From: Colwellia maritima
GTDB lineage: Bacteria; Pseudomonadota; Gammaproteobacteria; Enterobacterales; Alteromonadaceae
Direction: 5' to 3'
Length of the DNA: 64,000 nt
Assembly: GCF_022669015.1 (NCBI RefSeq)
Contig: NZ_JAKKSL010000004.1
Span: 1 to 64,000 of the forward strand
How positions within the stretch are numbered: position 1 is the first letter of the stretch; each line of letters opens with the position of its first letter. The position numbers and the translations under genes were made by a program. Below, piece after piece: positions 38,894 to 48,142 of the stretch. Below the pieces are notes generated by a model, which saw only the letters and a list, made by a program, of their open reading frames with translations, did not search any database and was not told the DNA's origin.

Positions 38894-39899
38894 CTCACCA
38901 ACAAGCTATGAACTTGGGCAAATTGCGAAGCAAAAAGCAGCAAACAGTAATACCAGTATTATTGACGCGCAAGCACTCAACAATGAAGTGGCAAATGCCA
39001 CACCAAAACCTAGAGTGAACACCGTGCCAACTGCTGCAAAAATACTTGCCAGTAAAAATCAAAACAGCAAAAGCAACAAAAGTAATAAAAGCAATATCAA
39101 ACCACCAGTAACCATGGCTGAGGTTCAGGCAAGAATGCAAGCTGCTACTGTAGCTGTTGTTACCGCTCGTAATACTGGTGCACCATTACCTACCTCGCCT
39201 TACACCCTTGCCGATAAACTTGATATTGTTGAGCAAGGTTTAGATGAAAAATACATCGTGCGTATTATTGAAAGTGAAAACGCTACAGATGAAGGTACCG
39301 TGGGTTGGGTAAACCCACAAACTAAGCAATCAACCTACTGGACAACAACCTATACCCAACTGGAATACGCAGACAAAGACCCTGAGTTAATAACCAGTGC
39401 CGTAGGTAAACCGTATAACGACACTGCCGACTATACCTTGTTGGTGATAGATGCAGACAGAGCAGCCATAGAAGGTGACATGAAAACCTTTATACCAACG
39501 TATGACAACCTTACAAACTTTGCGAAGGCCGACCTTGAAGACACCCCTGCGGATGCCATTACCGCGTGTATGACACCGCAATATTCAGCCAAATACGAGG
39601 CGTTTATTAAGGTGGCTGATACTGACGGGGTAGACTTAAAAGATACAAAAGAATTCAGTGAATTTGCCCAAAATATACAATTAACCGAGGCTGATGCAAA
39701 AGTATTAAGTGCAAGGCATAGCATCAACAGAAAATACGGTGCTAATGAGCAATTTCAAGGCAATGGTTTAACCCGCAATACTGACCCAGTAACCGGTAAG
39801 GTTAGCCAAGGCATGGTAGAAACCTTTAGCCAAGACAAAAACCCACAAACCTTAAAGTACTTAGAAGACAATAACATTTTAGTGCGCATAGCCTTATAA
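38877..39899 (+). CDS. Possible polymorphic-toxin-like protein, unknown family
   Basis: 340 residues, no signal peptide. The N-terminal 90 residues are low-complexity (Ser/Lys/Asn-rich, KNQNSKSNKSNKSN), like a linker. The globular part has DKLDIVEQGLDEKYIVRIIE, EGTVGWVNPQTKQSTYWTT, YTLLVIDADRAAIEGDMKTF and IPTYDNLTNFAKADLEDTPA. The last third is helical. A partial copy of IPTYDNL..YSAKYEAF occurs as an orphan fragment at 40567. A tightly linked small gene on each side and orphan fragments nearby are typical of secreted polymorphic toxins; the toxin activity itself is not identifiable from the sequence. Confidence 0.5.
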   Translation: MSQVHSSPTSYELGQIAKQKAANSNTSIIDAQALNNEVANATPKPRVNTVPTAAKILASKNQNSKSNKSNKSNIKPPVTMAEVQARMQAATVAVVTARNTGAPLPTSPYTLADKLDIVEQGLDEKYIVRIIESENATDEGTVGWVNPQTKQSTYWTTTYTQLEYADKDPELITSAVGKPYNDTADYTLLVIDADRAAIEGDMKTFIPTYDNLTNFAKADLEDTPADAITACMTPQYSAKYEAFIKVADTDGVDLKDTKEFSEFAQNIQLTEADAKVLSARHSINRKYGANEQFQGNGLTRNTDPVTGKVSQGMVETFSQDKNPQTLKYLEDNNILVRIAL

Positions 39900-39936
39900 C
39901 CTCTAATGCGCAGCCTAATAAAAGAAAGGGATAACC

Positions 39937-40449
39937 ATGAAAAAATTTGCCGAAATAGATTCAATAAATATAAAAAAAAATCCATTCGTAGTTGGAAGTG
40001 CTGTTAATCCTAACAAGCCAGAATACACTATTTATTTATTAATTAAGGATGACTATTTATTTATAGTTGATTGCGGTTACTTTACCAACAAAAGAACCAA
40101 AGTAAGCAAGTGGCTCACTTATCAACTAGAAATGCCCAAGGCAGGCTTACCTTGGATAGTTAATACTATTGAAAATAAATTCTTTAAATTGTCACACGAG
40201 GGTGGTTTACCCAAAGACGTCTATCACTATGCTGAAGTCGTTGACGGTGAAAAGCTAATGATTGACCGCCCAATGTTTTTAGGTACCCGTGAAAATCCCG
40301 AACCGGGTTATGAAATACACACCAACTCACGCAAAGAAGGTCGAACCCCAAAGAGCTTAAATTTCACCGACAGTTTTTTATTTGAGCACGGTTTGTTTGA
40401 TTTATTTAAAGACGTTGCGCAAAAAATTGAGTCAGGTGAGTTCAGCTAA
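39937..40449 (+). CDS. Possible immunity protein, unknown family
   Basis: 170 residues, intact, cytoplasmic (no signal). PEYTIYLLIKDDYLFIVDCG, GYFTNKRTKVSKWLTYQLE, LSHEGGLPKDVYHYAEVVDG and FTDSFLFEHGLFDLFKDVAQ. It looks like a compact alpha/beta protein with no recognised family. AAAGGGATAACC precedes the ATG. It follows the 38877-39899 gene by 37 bases, the place of an immunity gene in an effector/immunity pair; the role is inference from position only. Confidence 0.5.
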   Translation: MKKFAEIDSINIKKNPFVVGSAVNPNKPEYTIYLLIKDDYLFIVDCGYFTNKRTKVSKWLTYQLEMPKAGLPWIVNTIENKFFKLSHEGGLPKDVYHYAEVVDGEKLMIDRPMFLGTRENPEPGYEIHTNSRKEGRTPKSLNFTDSFLFEHGLFDLFKDVAQKIESGEFS

Positions 40450-40473
40450 TTGTTTTAATTAAAGACAGAAGAT

Positions 40474-40564
40474 CTAACCACAGAGTACACAGAGGGGTTA
40501 GGCCCTACACCGAGATCGTTTAATAACGTGTTTTGATCTTCCTCTGTTTTCTTCTCGGTGGTAA
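40474..40564. repeat. Hairpin element with imperfect terminal inverted repeats (MITE-like)
   Basis: CTAACCACAGAGTACACAGAGG at the left end (read as two halves) matches, inverted, CCTCTGTTTTCTTCTCGGTGG at the right. About 90 bases with no coding. It separates the possible immunity gene from the orphan toxin fragment. Confidence 0.55.
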
Positions 40565-40566
40565 AA

Positions 40567-40788
40567 ATGTCTTCTATTATTCCAACGTTTGATAACCTCA
40601 ATGCTATGATTGCCAATAACCCTGAAATCGGTATTTCTCCTGAGTTATCAAAGCAAGTGATGAATGCCGACTTTGCCCCTAAATACGAAGCCTTTGCCAA
40701 CCAAGGCATCATGCATTCTCTACCGGTAATGATCGGGTCGAAGTCCGACTTAGCCCGACAAGAAGCAATAAATTATGTATACAGGTAG
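40567..40788 (+). pseudogene. Orphan fragment of the 38877-39899 protein fused to repeats
   Basis: From ATG 40567: SSIIPTFDNLNAMIANNPEI and GISPELSKQVMNADFAPKYE, AFANQG. This aligns with IPTYDNL..TPADAITACMTPQYSAKYEAF of the full-length gene. From 40699 it runs into a tail-repeat fragment (R7) and from 40737 into a REP-like repeat, and stops at 40788. It is a displaced module rather than a working gene. Confidence 0.65.
40699..40730 (-). repeat. Peroxidase-tail repeat fragment R7
   Basis: AACCAAGGCATCATGCATTC then TCTACCGGTAAT; 31 of 32 bases equal the internal part of R2 (30715-30755 region). It has the same orientation as all other copies but lacks the extreme 3' end of the gene. Confidence 0.75.
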
Positions 40789-40850
40789 GTTGCAATGTAG
40801 GGCGGACTTCAGTCCGACAAAAGGACTTTCCTGAGCGAAGTGCATAGGCA
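40737..40850 (+). repeat. REP-like dispersed repeat
   Basis: TCGAAGTCCGACTTAGCCCG, AAGCAATAAATTATG, then GTAGGGCGGACTTCAGTCCG and CTGAGCGAAGTGCATAGGCA. It shares all its modules with 30550-30640 and starts seven bases after R7. Confidence 0.65.
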
Positions 40851-41013
40851 CATAAATATAATACCTAACTATGCTTAAGGTGAATTATAATTGACTAATA
40901 GAAGGAGGATTTAGCTAGTTAAATTGATATTATTAAAACGTTCATGCTATATAAAAGTTAATAATAGTTGTCTTAAGCGCATTAGGGTAAATAATATTTT
41001 ACTAGAGGTTTTT

Positions 41014-41331
41014 ATGTCAAGCAAACTCACAATCTTATCTTTGCGTTACTTTGCCAATCTATTGAGTATTGCGCGTAAGGAAAAAGGCTTGTCTATCGAT
41101 GAATTGCGATCTCGTGTAGGGGTTTCAAAACCCACCATCATAAAAATTTTACAAGGGGATGGTGTCGTGGCTATTGAGACATATTTTGAGGCCGCGTCAA
41201 TTCTAGGTATCCCGTTATTTGATTCGGATGATGGTCGTTTGTCTGGGCGCGTTAAAGAGTCTGAGAAGTTATTGTCTTTATTACCGTCGAGAATAAGAAA
41301 AAAGGAGATGAAACTAGATGACAACTTCTGA
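41014..41331 (+). CDS. hipB: HipB-like XRE antitoxin
   Basis: 105 residues from ATG 41014 (GAGG seven bases upstream). Helix-turn-helix of the Cro/C1 type: ARKEKGLSIDELRSRVGVSK then PTIIKILQGDGVVAIETYFE. It precedes and overlaps the HipA-like gene by 14 bases, the usual hipBA order. It should bind its own promoter and neutralise HipA. Since HipA is damaged, this antitoxin may be an orphan. Confidence 0.8.
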   Translation: MSSKLTILSLRYFANLLSIARKEKGLSIDELRSRVGVSKPTIIKILQGDGVVAIETYFEAASILGIPLFDSDDGRLSGRVKESEKLLSLLPSRIRKKEMKLDDNF

Positions 41332-42302
41332 ATGTTTTGTCTGGAAATGGTTAACGGGTGAATCTGAGCCTGTAGTAGCAGGTAGACTTGTTCAAAATGA
41401 GGAGGGTCAGCAGGTCTTCACATATGGTAGGAGTTACCTCGAACACCCTAATGCAGAGCCAATATATGCAGATGAATTACCTTTGACTAGGGGGGGCAAA
41501 CTCCGTTTATTGGTTTGTCCGAATTTGCTTGTATTAGGGATGCGTCGCCTGATGCGTGGGGGCGAAAAAAAATATATAGCTAAATTCTCAACATCTACTG
41601 ATTCTTATAATGTTGTGAAATCTGAATATATTGCGATGAAACTGGCTAAATTGTCAGGTATAGATGTAGCAGATGTGGAGTTAGGTTCGGTTTTGGGATG
41701 TGACTATTTGTTAGTTACACGGTTCGATAGAGAGTTAATTTCTTCGGGGGCGTGGGCTAGACGAAGTATTGTTTCTGCTTTGACTGTTCTAGAATTGCAT
41801 GAGCGATGGGCAAAGGAGGCCTCATATTTGGACTTGATAGAGAAACTCAAAACTAACGGTACTGTTTTTAAAACTCAGTCTATGGAGTTGTTTCGTCGCA
41901 TTGTGTTTAATGTATTGGTTGGTAACACAGATGATCATGCAAGAAATCATGCATTCTTTATTACACCAAGGGGGCAATTAGAACTAACTCCTGCTTATGA
42001 TTTGTGTCCTCAGCCCAGAGCGGGTGGAGAGGCAACTCATGGCATGTTGATCACTGAGAATAAGCGCTTTTCGCGTTTGTCTGATGTTTTATCGACTTGT
42101 GAAAATTATGGATTAAAAGAACAAAAGGCTAAGTCTGAGATAGAGCGCATGTTCAAGTTGTGGTGGTGCCTACCAAAATTTGGCTGTTAAATGTTCTTTG
42201 GATGTTGCAACCCGAAATATGTTGTGGCGAGGTGTAGTATTAAATCGTGACATATTCTATGGTGGTTTTGAATATTTAAATGAGCAAGTGAAGATTAATT
42301 AA
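41318..42302 (+). pseudogene. hipA: HipA-like kinase toxin with internal deletion and frameshifts
   Basis: The N-terminal HipA_N part is at WKWLTGESEPVVAGRLVQNE. After a shift in a run of seven G (41490-41497), the next frame reads SEFACIRDASPDAWGR. This is followed directly by KKYIAKFSTSTDSYNVVKSE, although full-length HipA has roughly 90-100 residues between, including the ATP-binding Ser/Gly-rich loop. The catalytic region remains (FNVLVGNTDDHARNHAFFIT, LTPAYDLCPQ). A further shift near 42165 leads to SLDVATRNMLWRGVVLNRDI and a stop at 42302. Loss of the loop should abolish kinase activity. Confidence 0.75.
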
Positions 42303-42359
42303 CACTAAAGGTAAGTACCGTTATCGGCGGAAAATCAAGGACAGAGTAATTTTAAAATA

Positions 42360-42387
42360 GATAAAGGGGATTAAGTTCCCCTTTATC
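42360..42387 (+). terminator. Terminator-like hairpin after hipA relic
   Basis: GATAAAGGGGA and TCCCCTTTATC pair over 11 bases around TTAAGT. A weak T-rich stretch follows (TATTTATC). Confidence 0.6.
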
Positions 42388-42407
42388 TATTTATCTAAAA
42401 CAATTAA

Positions 42408-42452
42408 AGCACCTCACCATGTTGGTCAATCGCAATAACTTGGTCGCCATTA
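42408..42452 (-). repeat. Peroxidase-tail repeat R5
   Basis: About 45 bases, minus strand encoding NGDQVIAIDQHGEVL and a stop. Its sequence is identical to R6 (the gene itself) from AGCACCTCACC to GTCGCCATTA. It shares AAAACAATTAAAGCAC with R1 on the outer side. It lies between the HipBA and HigBA modules. Confidence 0.85.
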
Positions 42453-42551
42453 CATCCTTAATGTTATGTATATCAAATGCGATACGGTCAAGAAATAAAG
42501 GTGAAGAAAATAGGGATCTAAATAAGTTTTTTAAAATATTTATGATATGAT

Positions 42552-42573
42552 AACCTATCATAAATGATAGGTT
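42552..42573. promoter_or_regulatory. Operator of the HigBA-like module
   Basis: AACCTATCA and TGATAGGTT are perfect 9-base arms around TAAA, ending nine bases before the toxin start. A typical site for the XRE antitoxin. Confidence 0.7.
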
Positions 42574-42581
42574 TTTGATTG

Positions 42582-42899
42582 ATGGTTTGGAAAGTTGCTT
42601 TTTACACTAGTGCTGAAGATGAAATATTAGCTATGCCACCTAAGATTCAAGCTCGAATGATTAAGCTACTTGAATTAATTGAGTTGCATGGTGCAAATTT
42701 AGGTCCACCTCATACAGAATCTATGGGGGATGGCCTTTTTGAAATAAGAGCGAAAGGGAAAGAAGGTATTGGTCGAGGATTATTTTGTTATTTAAAAGGC
42801 AAAAACATTCTCGTGTTAAGGGCTTTTGTCAAAAAATCAAATAAGACACCTAAAAAAGAAATTGAGTTGGCTCGTAATCGAATGAAAGAGGTGAAGTAA
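42582..42899 (+). CDS. HigB/RelE-superfamily toxin (phage Gp49-like)
   Basis: 105 residues from ATG 42582. WKVAFYTSAEDEILAMPPKI, HGANLGPPHTESMGDGLFEI, RAKGKEGIGRGLFCYLKGKN and FVKKSNKTPKKEIELARNRM match the Gp49-like HigB family: an mRNA interferase fold with conserved GDGLFEIR and the FxKK.KTP..EI..A motif. Toxin-first gene order with a one-base overlap (TAATG) is the HigBA arrangement. Intact. Confidence 0.92.
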   Translation: MVWKVAFYTSAEDEILAMPPKIQARMIKLLELIELHGANLGPPHTESMGDGLFEIRAKGKEGIGRGLFCYLKGKNILVLRAFVKKSNKTPKKEIELARNRMKEVK

Positions 42900-43174
42900 T
42901 GAGTTTATCTAAATTAAAAAAGAAGGCATTTCAGAATCCAGAAGTAAAAGAAGCTTATAATGATCTTGGTGCTGAATTCGAACTTATTAGCTCTCTGATT
43001 ACAATGAGAGAACAATCTGGACTAACACAAGATGAAGTTGCTGAAAAGATGGGCACTAAGTCACCTAATGTTTCCCGTTTGGAGTCAGGAAGATCAAACC
43101 CAAGTCTTAAAACATTAGTTAGTTACGCACATGCATGTGGGTTCAAATTAAACTTAGCTTTTAAGCACTGTTAA
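42899..43174 (+). CDS. HigA-like XRE antitoxin
   Basis: 91 residues. Helix-turn-helix MREQSGLTQDEVAEKMGTKS, PNVSRLESGRSNPSLKTLVS and a short closing strand (GFKLNLAF). It overlaps the toxin by one base. It should bind the palindrome upstream of the toxin gene. Intact, so this is the only clearly complete TA module of the island. Confidence 0.92.
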   Translation: MSLSKLKKKAFQNPEVKEAYNDLGAEFELISSLITMREQSGLTQDEVAEKMGTKSPNVSRLESGRSNPSLKTLVSYAHACGFKLNLAFKHC

Positions 43175-43314
43175 GTATTAGGCGACAATTAAAAAGAGGT
43201 CGGTAAAAAGGGGCGGAGGCAAATAGGAATTAAGTCATTTCCTCGTTACTACACTTCTAGTTTCAAAGGTCGAGCGGAAAAATTGCGCGATTAAAATCCC
43301 GCCCACATCATGCA

Positions 43315-43354
43315 TTTTAACCGTAGGCGGAAACAAGTCACCGTCTACGGTTAA
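43315..43354 (-). terminator. Rho-independent terminator of the di-haem peroxidase gene
   Basis: AACCGTAGACGG pairs with CCGCCTACGGTT around a 10-base loop, followed on the minus strand by AAAATGC. It lies just past the stop codon at 43360. The strong stem makes a good transcript end although the T run is poor. The rest of 43175-43314 shows nothing recognisable. Confidence 0.6.
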
Positions 43355-43359
43355 ATTAT

Positions 43360-44850
43360 TTACAGCACCTCACCATGTTGGTCAATCGCAATAACTTGGT
43401 CGCCATTAGGATCTTGGTTTTCGCCATCTTCTAATATCCAAGGCATCATACATTCTCTGTCTGTTATACATGGGTCTGTAAGCGCATTGAGAAACGACAC
43501 TAAATCTTCAATGTCTTGTTCAGTTAAATCCGGCTCTGAACCTTCAAAGTTGTCACTGGCTATGGCTTTTTGTGCATACTCTACAACCATGTCTAGGTTT
43601 TGCATACCTGGTTGGCTGATCACTATATTGTTAAACTGTTCAATTGATTGTTTGGCATTAACCGAATGTTTTACTGAATCTGTTAGGTTTTCGTATGCGC
43701 CTGAATGCATCCATGGGCCTGTATGAGCAACGTTTAATAAGTTTGGGGGTTCTAAAGGCGAATTTATCACTTTCTTGTTTTGTTTCTCTATAACGGCCAT
43801 AATCTTCATGGCCTGATGCGCCATCTCCTTTACCATGTCCCAATTGAGGAGCGGCTATATTATGAAATTGTTCATCAGTGAAAAAGTCACCTGAATGACA
43901 AGAAACACAACCGGCACCGCCTTCATCTTTGCTTTGATAAAATAAAATTGCGCCACGTTTAGCTGAGTCATTTAGTGCTGTTGTATCGCCTTTTATATAG
44001 CTCAACCATGGGTTATTGGTAAACACTTGTGATAATTCATACTGTGCAAGAGCAAACGAAATATTTTGCTCAGTGATAAGTTGTTCAGCATTTGCTTCGG
44101 GCTGACGAAAGGCTTCTTTAAATTTGTCTAACCAAAAAGAATGATCGTTTAATTCGCCTTGGGCTTCACCATAACCGCCAAGTCGTTTAGCTAAATATTC
44201 TCTTATTGTTTGGTTGTCTTTGGTTAGGTGGTTGAAACCCTTCATTTCTTCATTAGAGGTGATAGGGAAGCGTGCTTGGGCTTGGGTTAATGTGCCACCG
44301 GCTTTAGGGTCTGCTATACCATAACTTGAATCAGGTGTACGAATACCTAAGCCATCATTGCCATTTTTACCTGGTGTTTTTCCCATGCTTTCTACACGAC
44401 CATCATGAAATAAAACATTATCCCGCCTGCAATATTAAAAGTTGTTGGCGCATTTCTTGGTACATTTGGACCACCGTCAAAAGCGTGAGAATTTGCATCA
44501 TGAAATCTGCCGGCGCCTAATAAATCAGGCAATTCTGAGCCAACTCCAATAGGTAGGCACAAGTTGTCACCACCGCCAAGCATAGGGTGATGACATGAAA
44601 CACAAGCAGAATCTCGGTCGCCACCTAAAGATTTAGAATAAAATAAATGTTTGCCCAATTGCACTATATCGCTATTTACATCAGGAACATCTCGGTCAGT
44701 AAAGTGGTTTCCTGTTAATTTGTTAGCTTTAATCAGGCTATTAAGCTCAGTATCTAAGGTATTTGCTTGTTGATCTGGGCTTGATTCGGAATCGTCTGAA
44801 TTACAGGCGGTTAATAGCATAATAAATAAAAGGTAGTAGAGGTTACGCAT
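43360..44850 (-). CDS. Di-haem cytochrome c peroxidase, MauG type, lipoprotein (two frameshifts); includes repeat R6
   Basis: About 495 residues over three frames. Lipobox LLTACNSDD (Cys16). First haem site CVSCH (83-87); second CVSCHSGDFFTDEQFHN. Further family motifs: FHDANSHAFDGGPNVPRNAP, then LFHDGRVESMG, and FRTPNLLNVAHTGPWMHSG. Breaks lie near 44395 (IMFY/LFHDG) and 43780 (PKL/LLNVAHTG). The protein ends CITDRECMMPWILEDGENQD, PNGDQVIAIDQHGEVL. These last codons are the sequence copied by repeats R1-R5 and R7. It is a periplasmic outer-membrane-anchored peroxidase reducing H2O2 or oxidising a partner. It is the apparent parent of the repeats. Confidence 0.88.
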
Positions 44851-46291
<1,441 letters not shown>

Positions 46292-46347
46292 GCTAGTTTG
46301 TTATACATGGATTAATTTAGTGGCAAGCTTATTGATAGGAAAAACAG

Positions 46348-46935
46348 ATGACTGATTATTACCAACATGAAACGGCTATTGTTGATGACGGTGCAACCAT
46401 AGGCGCAGATTCGCGCGTGTGGCATTTTACTCATATTTGCGCTGAGGCAGTAATAGGCAAAGGCGTTTCACTTGGACAAAATGTATTTGTGGGCAATAAA
46501 GTAACTATTGGCGACAAATGTAAAATACAAAATAATGTGTCTGTGTATGACAATGTGCACTTAGAAGCGGAAGTATTTTGTGGCCCAAGTATGGTGTTTA
46601 CTAATGTGTATAATCCTCGTTCGGGTGTAACACGTAAAGACGAATATCGCGATACCTTGGTTAAAAAAGGGGTTACCCTTGGTGCCAACTGCACTATTGT
46701 GTGTGGTATTACCTTAGGTGAGTATGCGTTTGTTGGTGCCGGTGCTGTTATTAATAAAGACGTTAAACCTTATGCCTTAATGGTTGGCGTACCCGCTAAA
46801 CAAATAGGTTGGATGAGTGAATATGGCGAGCAGCTTAATTTACCTATAAAAGGTGAAGGAAGTGTTATTTGTGAGCATACGGGCGATCAGTATCAGTTGA
46901 AAAATGACCAATTAGTTAAAGTTTCAGGAAAATAA
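46348..46935 (+). CDS. wbpD: UDP-GlcNAc3NA N-acetyltransferase, left-handed beta-helix
   Basis: Intact 195 residues. Hexapeptide repeats ([57 protein letters not shown]) form a trimeric left-handed helix. The loop with [20 protein letters not shown] and catalytic-type residues matches WbpD/WlbB, which acetylates the 3-amino group of UDP-GlcNAc3NA. Together with WbpB and WbpE it yields UDP-2,3-diacetamido-2,3-dideoxyglucuronate, a sugar of bacterial surface polysaccharides. Cytoplasmic. Confidence 0.93.
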   Translation: MTDYYQHETAIVDDGATIGADSRVWHFTHICAEAVIGKGVSLGQNVFVGNKVTIGDKCKIQNNVSVYDNVHLEAEVFCGPSMVFTNVYNPRSGVTRKDEYRDTLVKKGVTLGANCTIVCGITLGEYAFVGAGAVINKDVKPYALMVGVPAKQIGWMSEYGEQLNLPIKGEGSVICEHTGDQYQLKNDQLVKVSGK

Positions 46936-46951
46936 TTCAGGAAAGAAAGTA

Positions 46952-48030
46952 ATGCAGTTTATCGATCTTCAAGCGCAGTACCAACATTTAAAAACTAAAA
47001 TAGACCAACGCATTGCCACTGTACTCAACCATGGTCATTATATTATGGGGCCAGAGGTGCAAGAGTTAGAACAAGCCCTTGCGGACTATGTTGGGGTAAA
47101 GCATGTTGTGACTTGTGCTAATGGTACTGATGCACTTTCATTAGCATTAATGGTATTAGGCATTAAAGCAGGAGATGCGGTTTTTTGCCCAACCTTTACT
47201 TTTTTTGCTACGGCTGAAGTAATTTCTTTTGCACATGCTACGCCAATATTTGTTGATTCAAATGCAGAAACATTCAATATCTGTCCTCGTGATCTTGAAA
47301 AGCAGATTCAACAGGTTATTCAAGAAGGTAAACTTAAACCCAAGGCAATTATTGCCGTTGATTTGTTTGGCTTACCGGCTAATTACCCTGAAATTGAAGC
47401 CATTGCGAAAAAATATAATTTAAAGTTAATTGAAGACGCAGCACAAGGCTTTGGTGGGTCAATTACCGATGGTCAGGGACAAATTAAAAAAGCAGGTAGT
47501 TTTGGCGATATTGCCACCACCAGTTTTTTTCCTGCTAAACCTTTAGGGTGTTATGGTGATGGCGGTGCTGTTTTTACTAATAATGATGACTACGCTGACT
47601 TACTGCGTTCATACCGTGTACACGGAAAAGGTAGCGATAAATATGACAACGTGCGTATTGGTATGAATAGCCGATTAGACACAATTCAAGCCGCTATTTT
47701 GTTAGAAAAACTGGCTGAGTTTCCGCAAGAATTGATTAATCGCAATCAAGCGGCTAAGCAGTATGACAATGAGTGGCAAGTCTATTTAAAACGCCACAAG
47801 TACCTGCAGGGTATGAAAGTGCCTGGGCACAATATACCGTGTTAAGCGACCATCGCGAGGAAGCGATGGCCGCATATAAAGCGAAAGGTGTTCCAACAGC
47901 AATATACTATGCAACCTGCATGCATCAACAAACCGTTTATGCTGACTTAGGTTACCAAGTTGGTGATTTTCCGGTGGCTGAAAAGTTGTGTACTCAAGTG
48001 TTTAGCTTGCCAATGCATCCTTACCTTTAA
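46952..48030 (+). CDS. wbpE: UDP-3-keto-GlcNAcA aminotransferase, DegT/WbpE family (frameshifted)
   Basis: About 359 residues. PLP aminotransferase motifs: HVVTCANGTDALSLALMVLG, CPTFTFFATAEVI, LIEDAAQGFGGS (PLP Asp), the Schiff-base Lys in SFFPAKPLGCYGDGGA, and SRLDTIQAAILLEKL. The frame breaks near 47785 and continues QVPAGYESAWAQYTVLSDHR and PTAIYYATCMHQQTVY to LPMHPYL and a stop, slightly short of relatives, which carry about ten further residues. It converts the 3-keto sugar to the 3-amino sugar with glutamate as donor. Follows wbpD by 16 bases. Confidence 0.9.
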
Positions 48031-48142
48031 ATTAGTTCCGTTTTGTACTACCCGTTTCGTTTGTGCTAGGAAAAGCAAAACTCGTTAACCCAACTAGTTA
48101 AGCCAAAATTAGTTAAGCCAAAAAAATTAAATAAGTTGATGA

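Noticed and set aside
36600..43500. Integron cassette array with attC sites
   Set aside because: The direct repeats encode a gene tail and lack attC features (no paired R/L boxes with GTTRRRY, no long imperfect palindrome), and no integron integrase is visible.
30649..43500. Direct repeats as copies of a functional peptide gene
   Set aside because: No start codon or RBS precedes the copies, and each starts at a different codon of the peroxidase, so they are better read as gene ends than as independent small genes.
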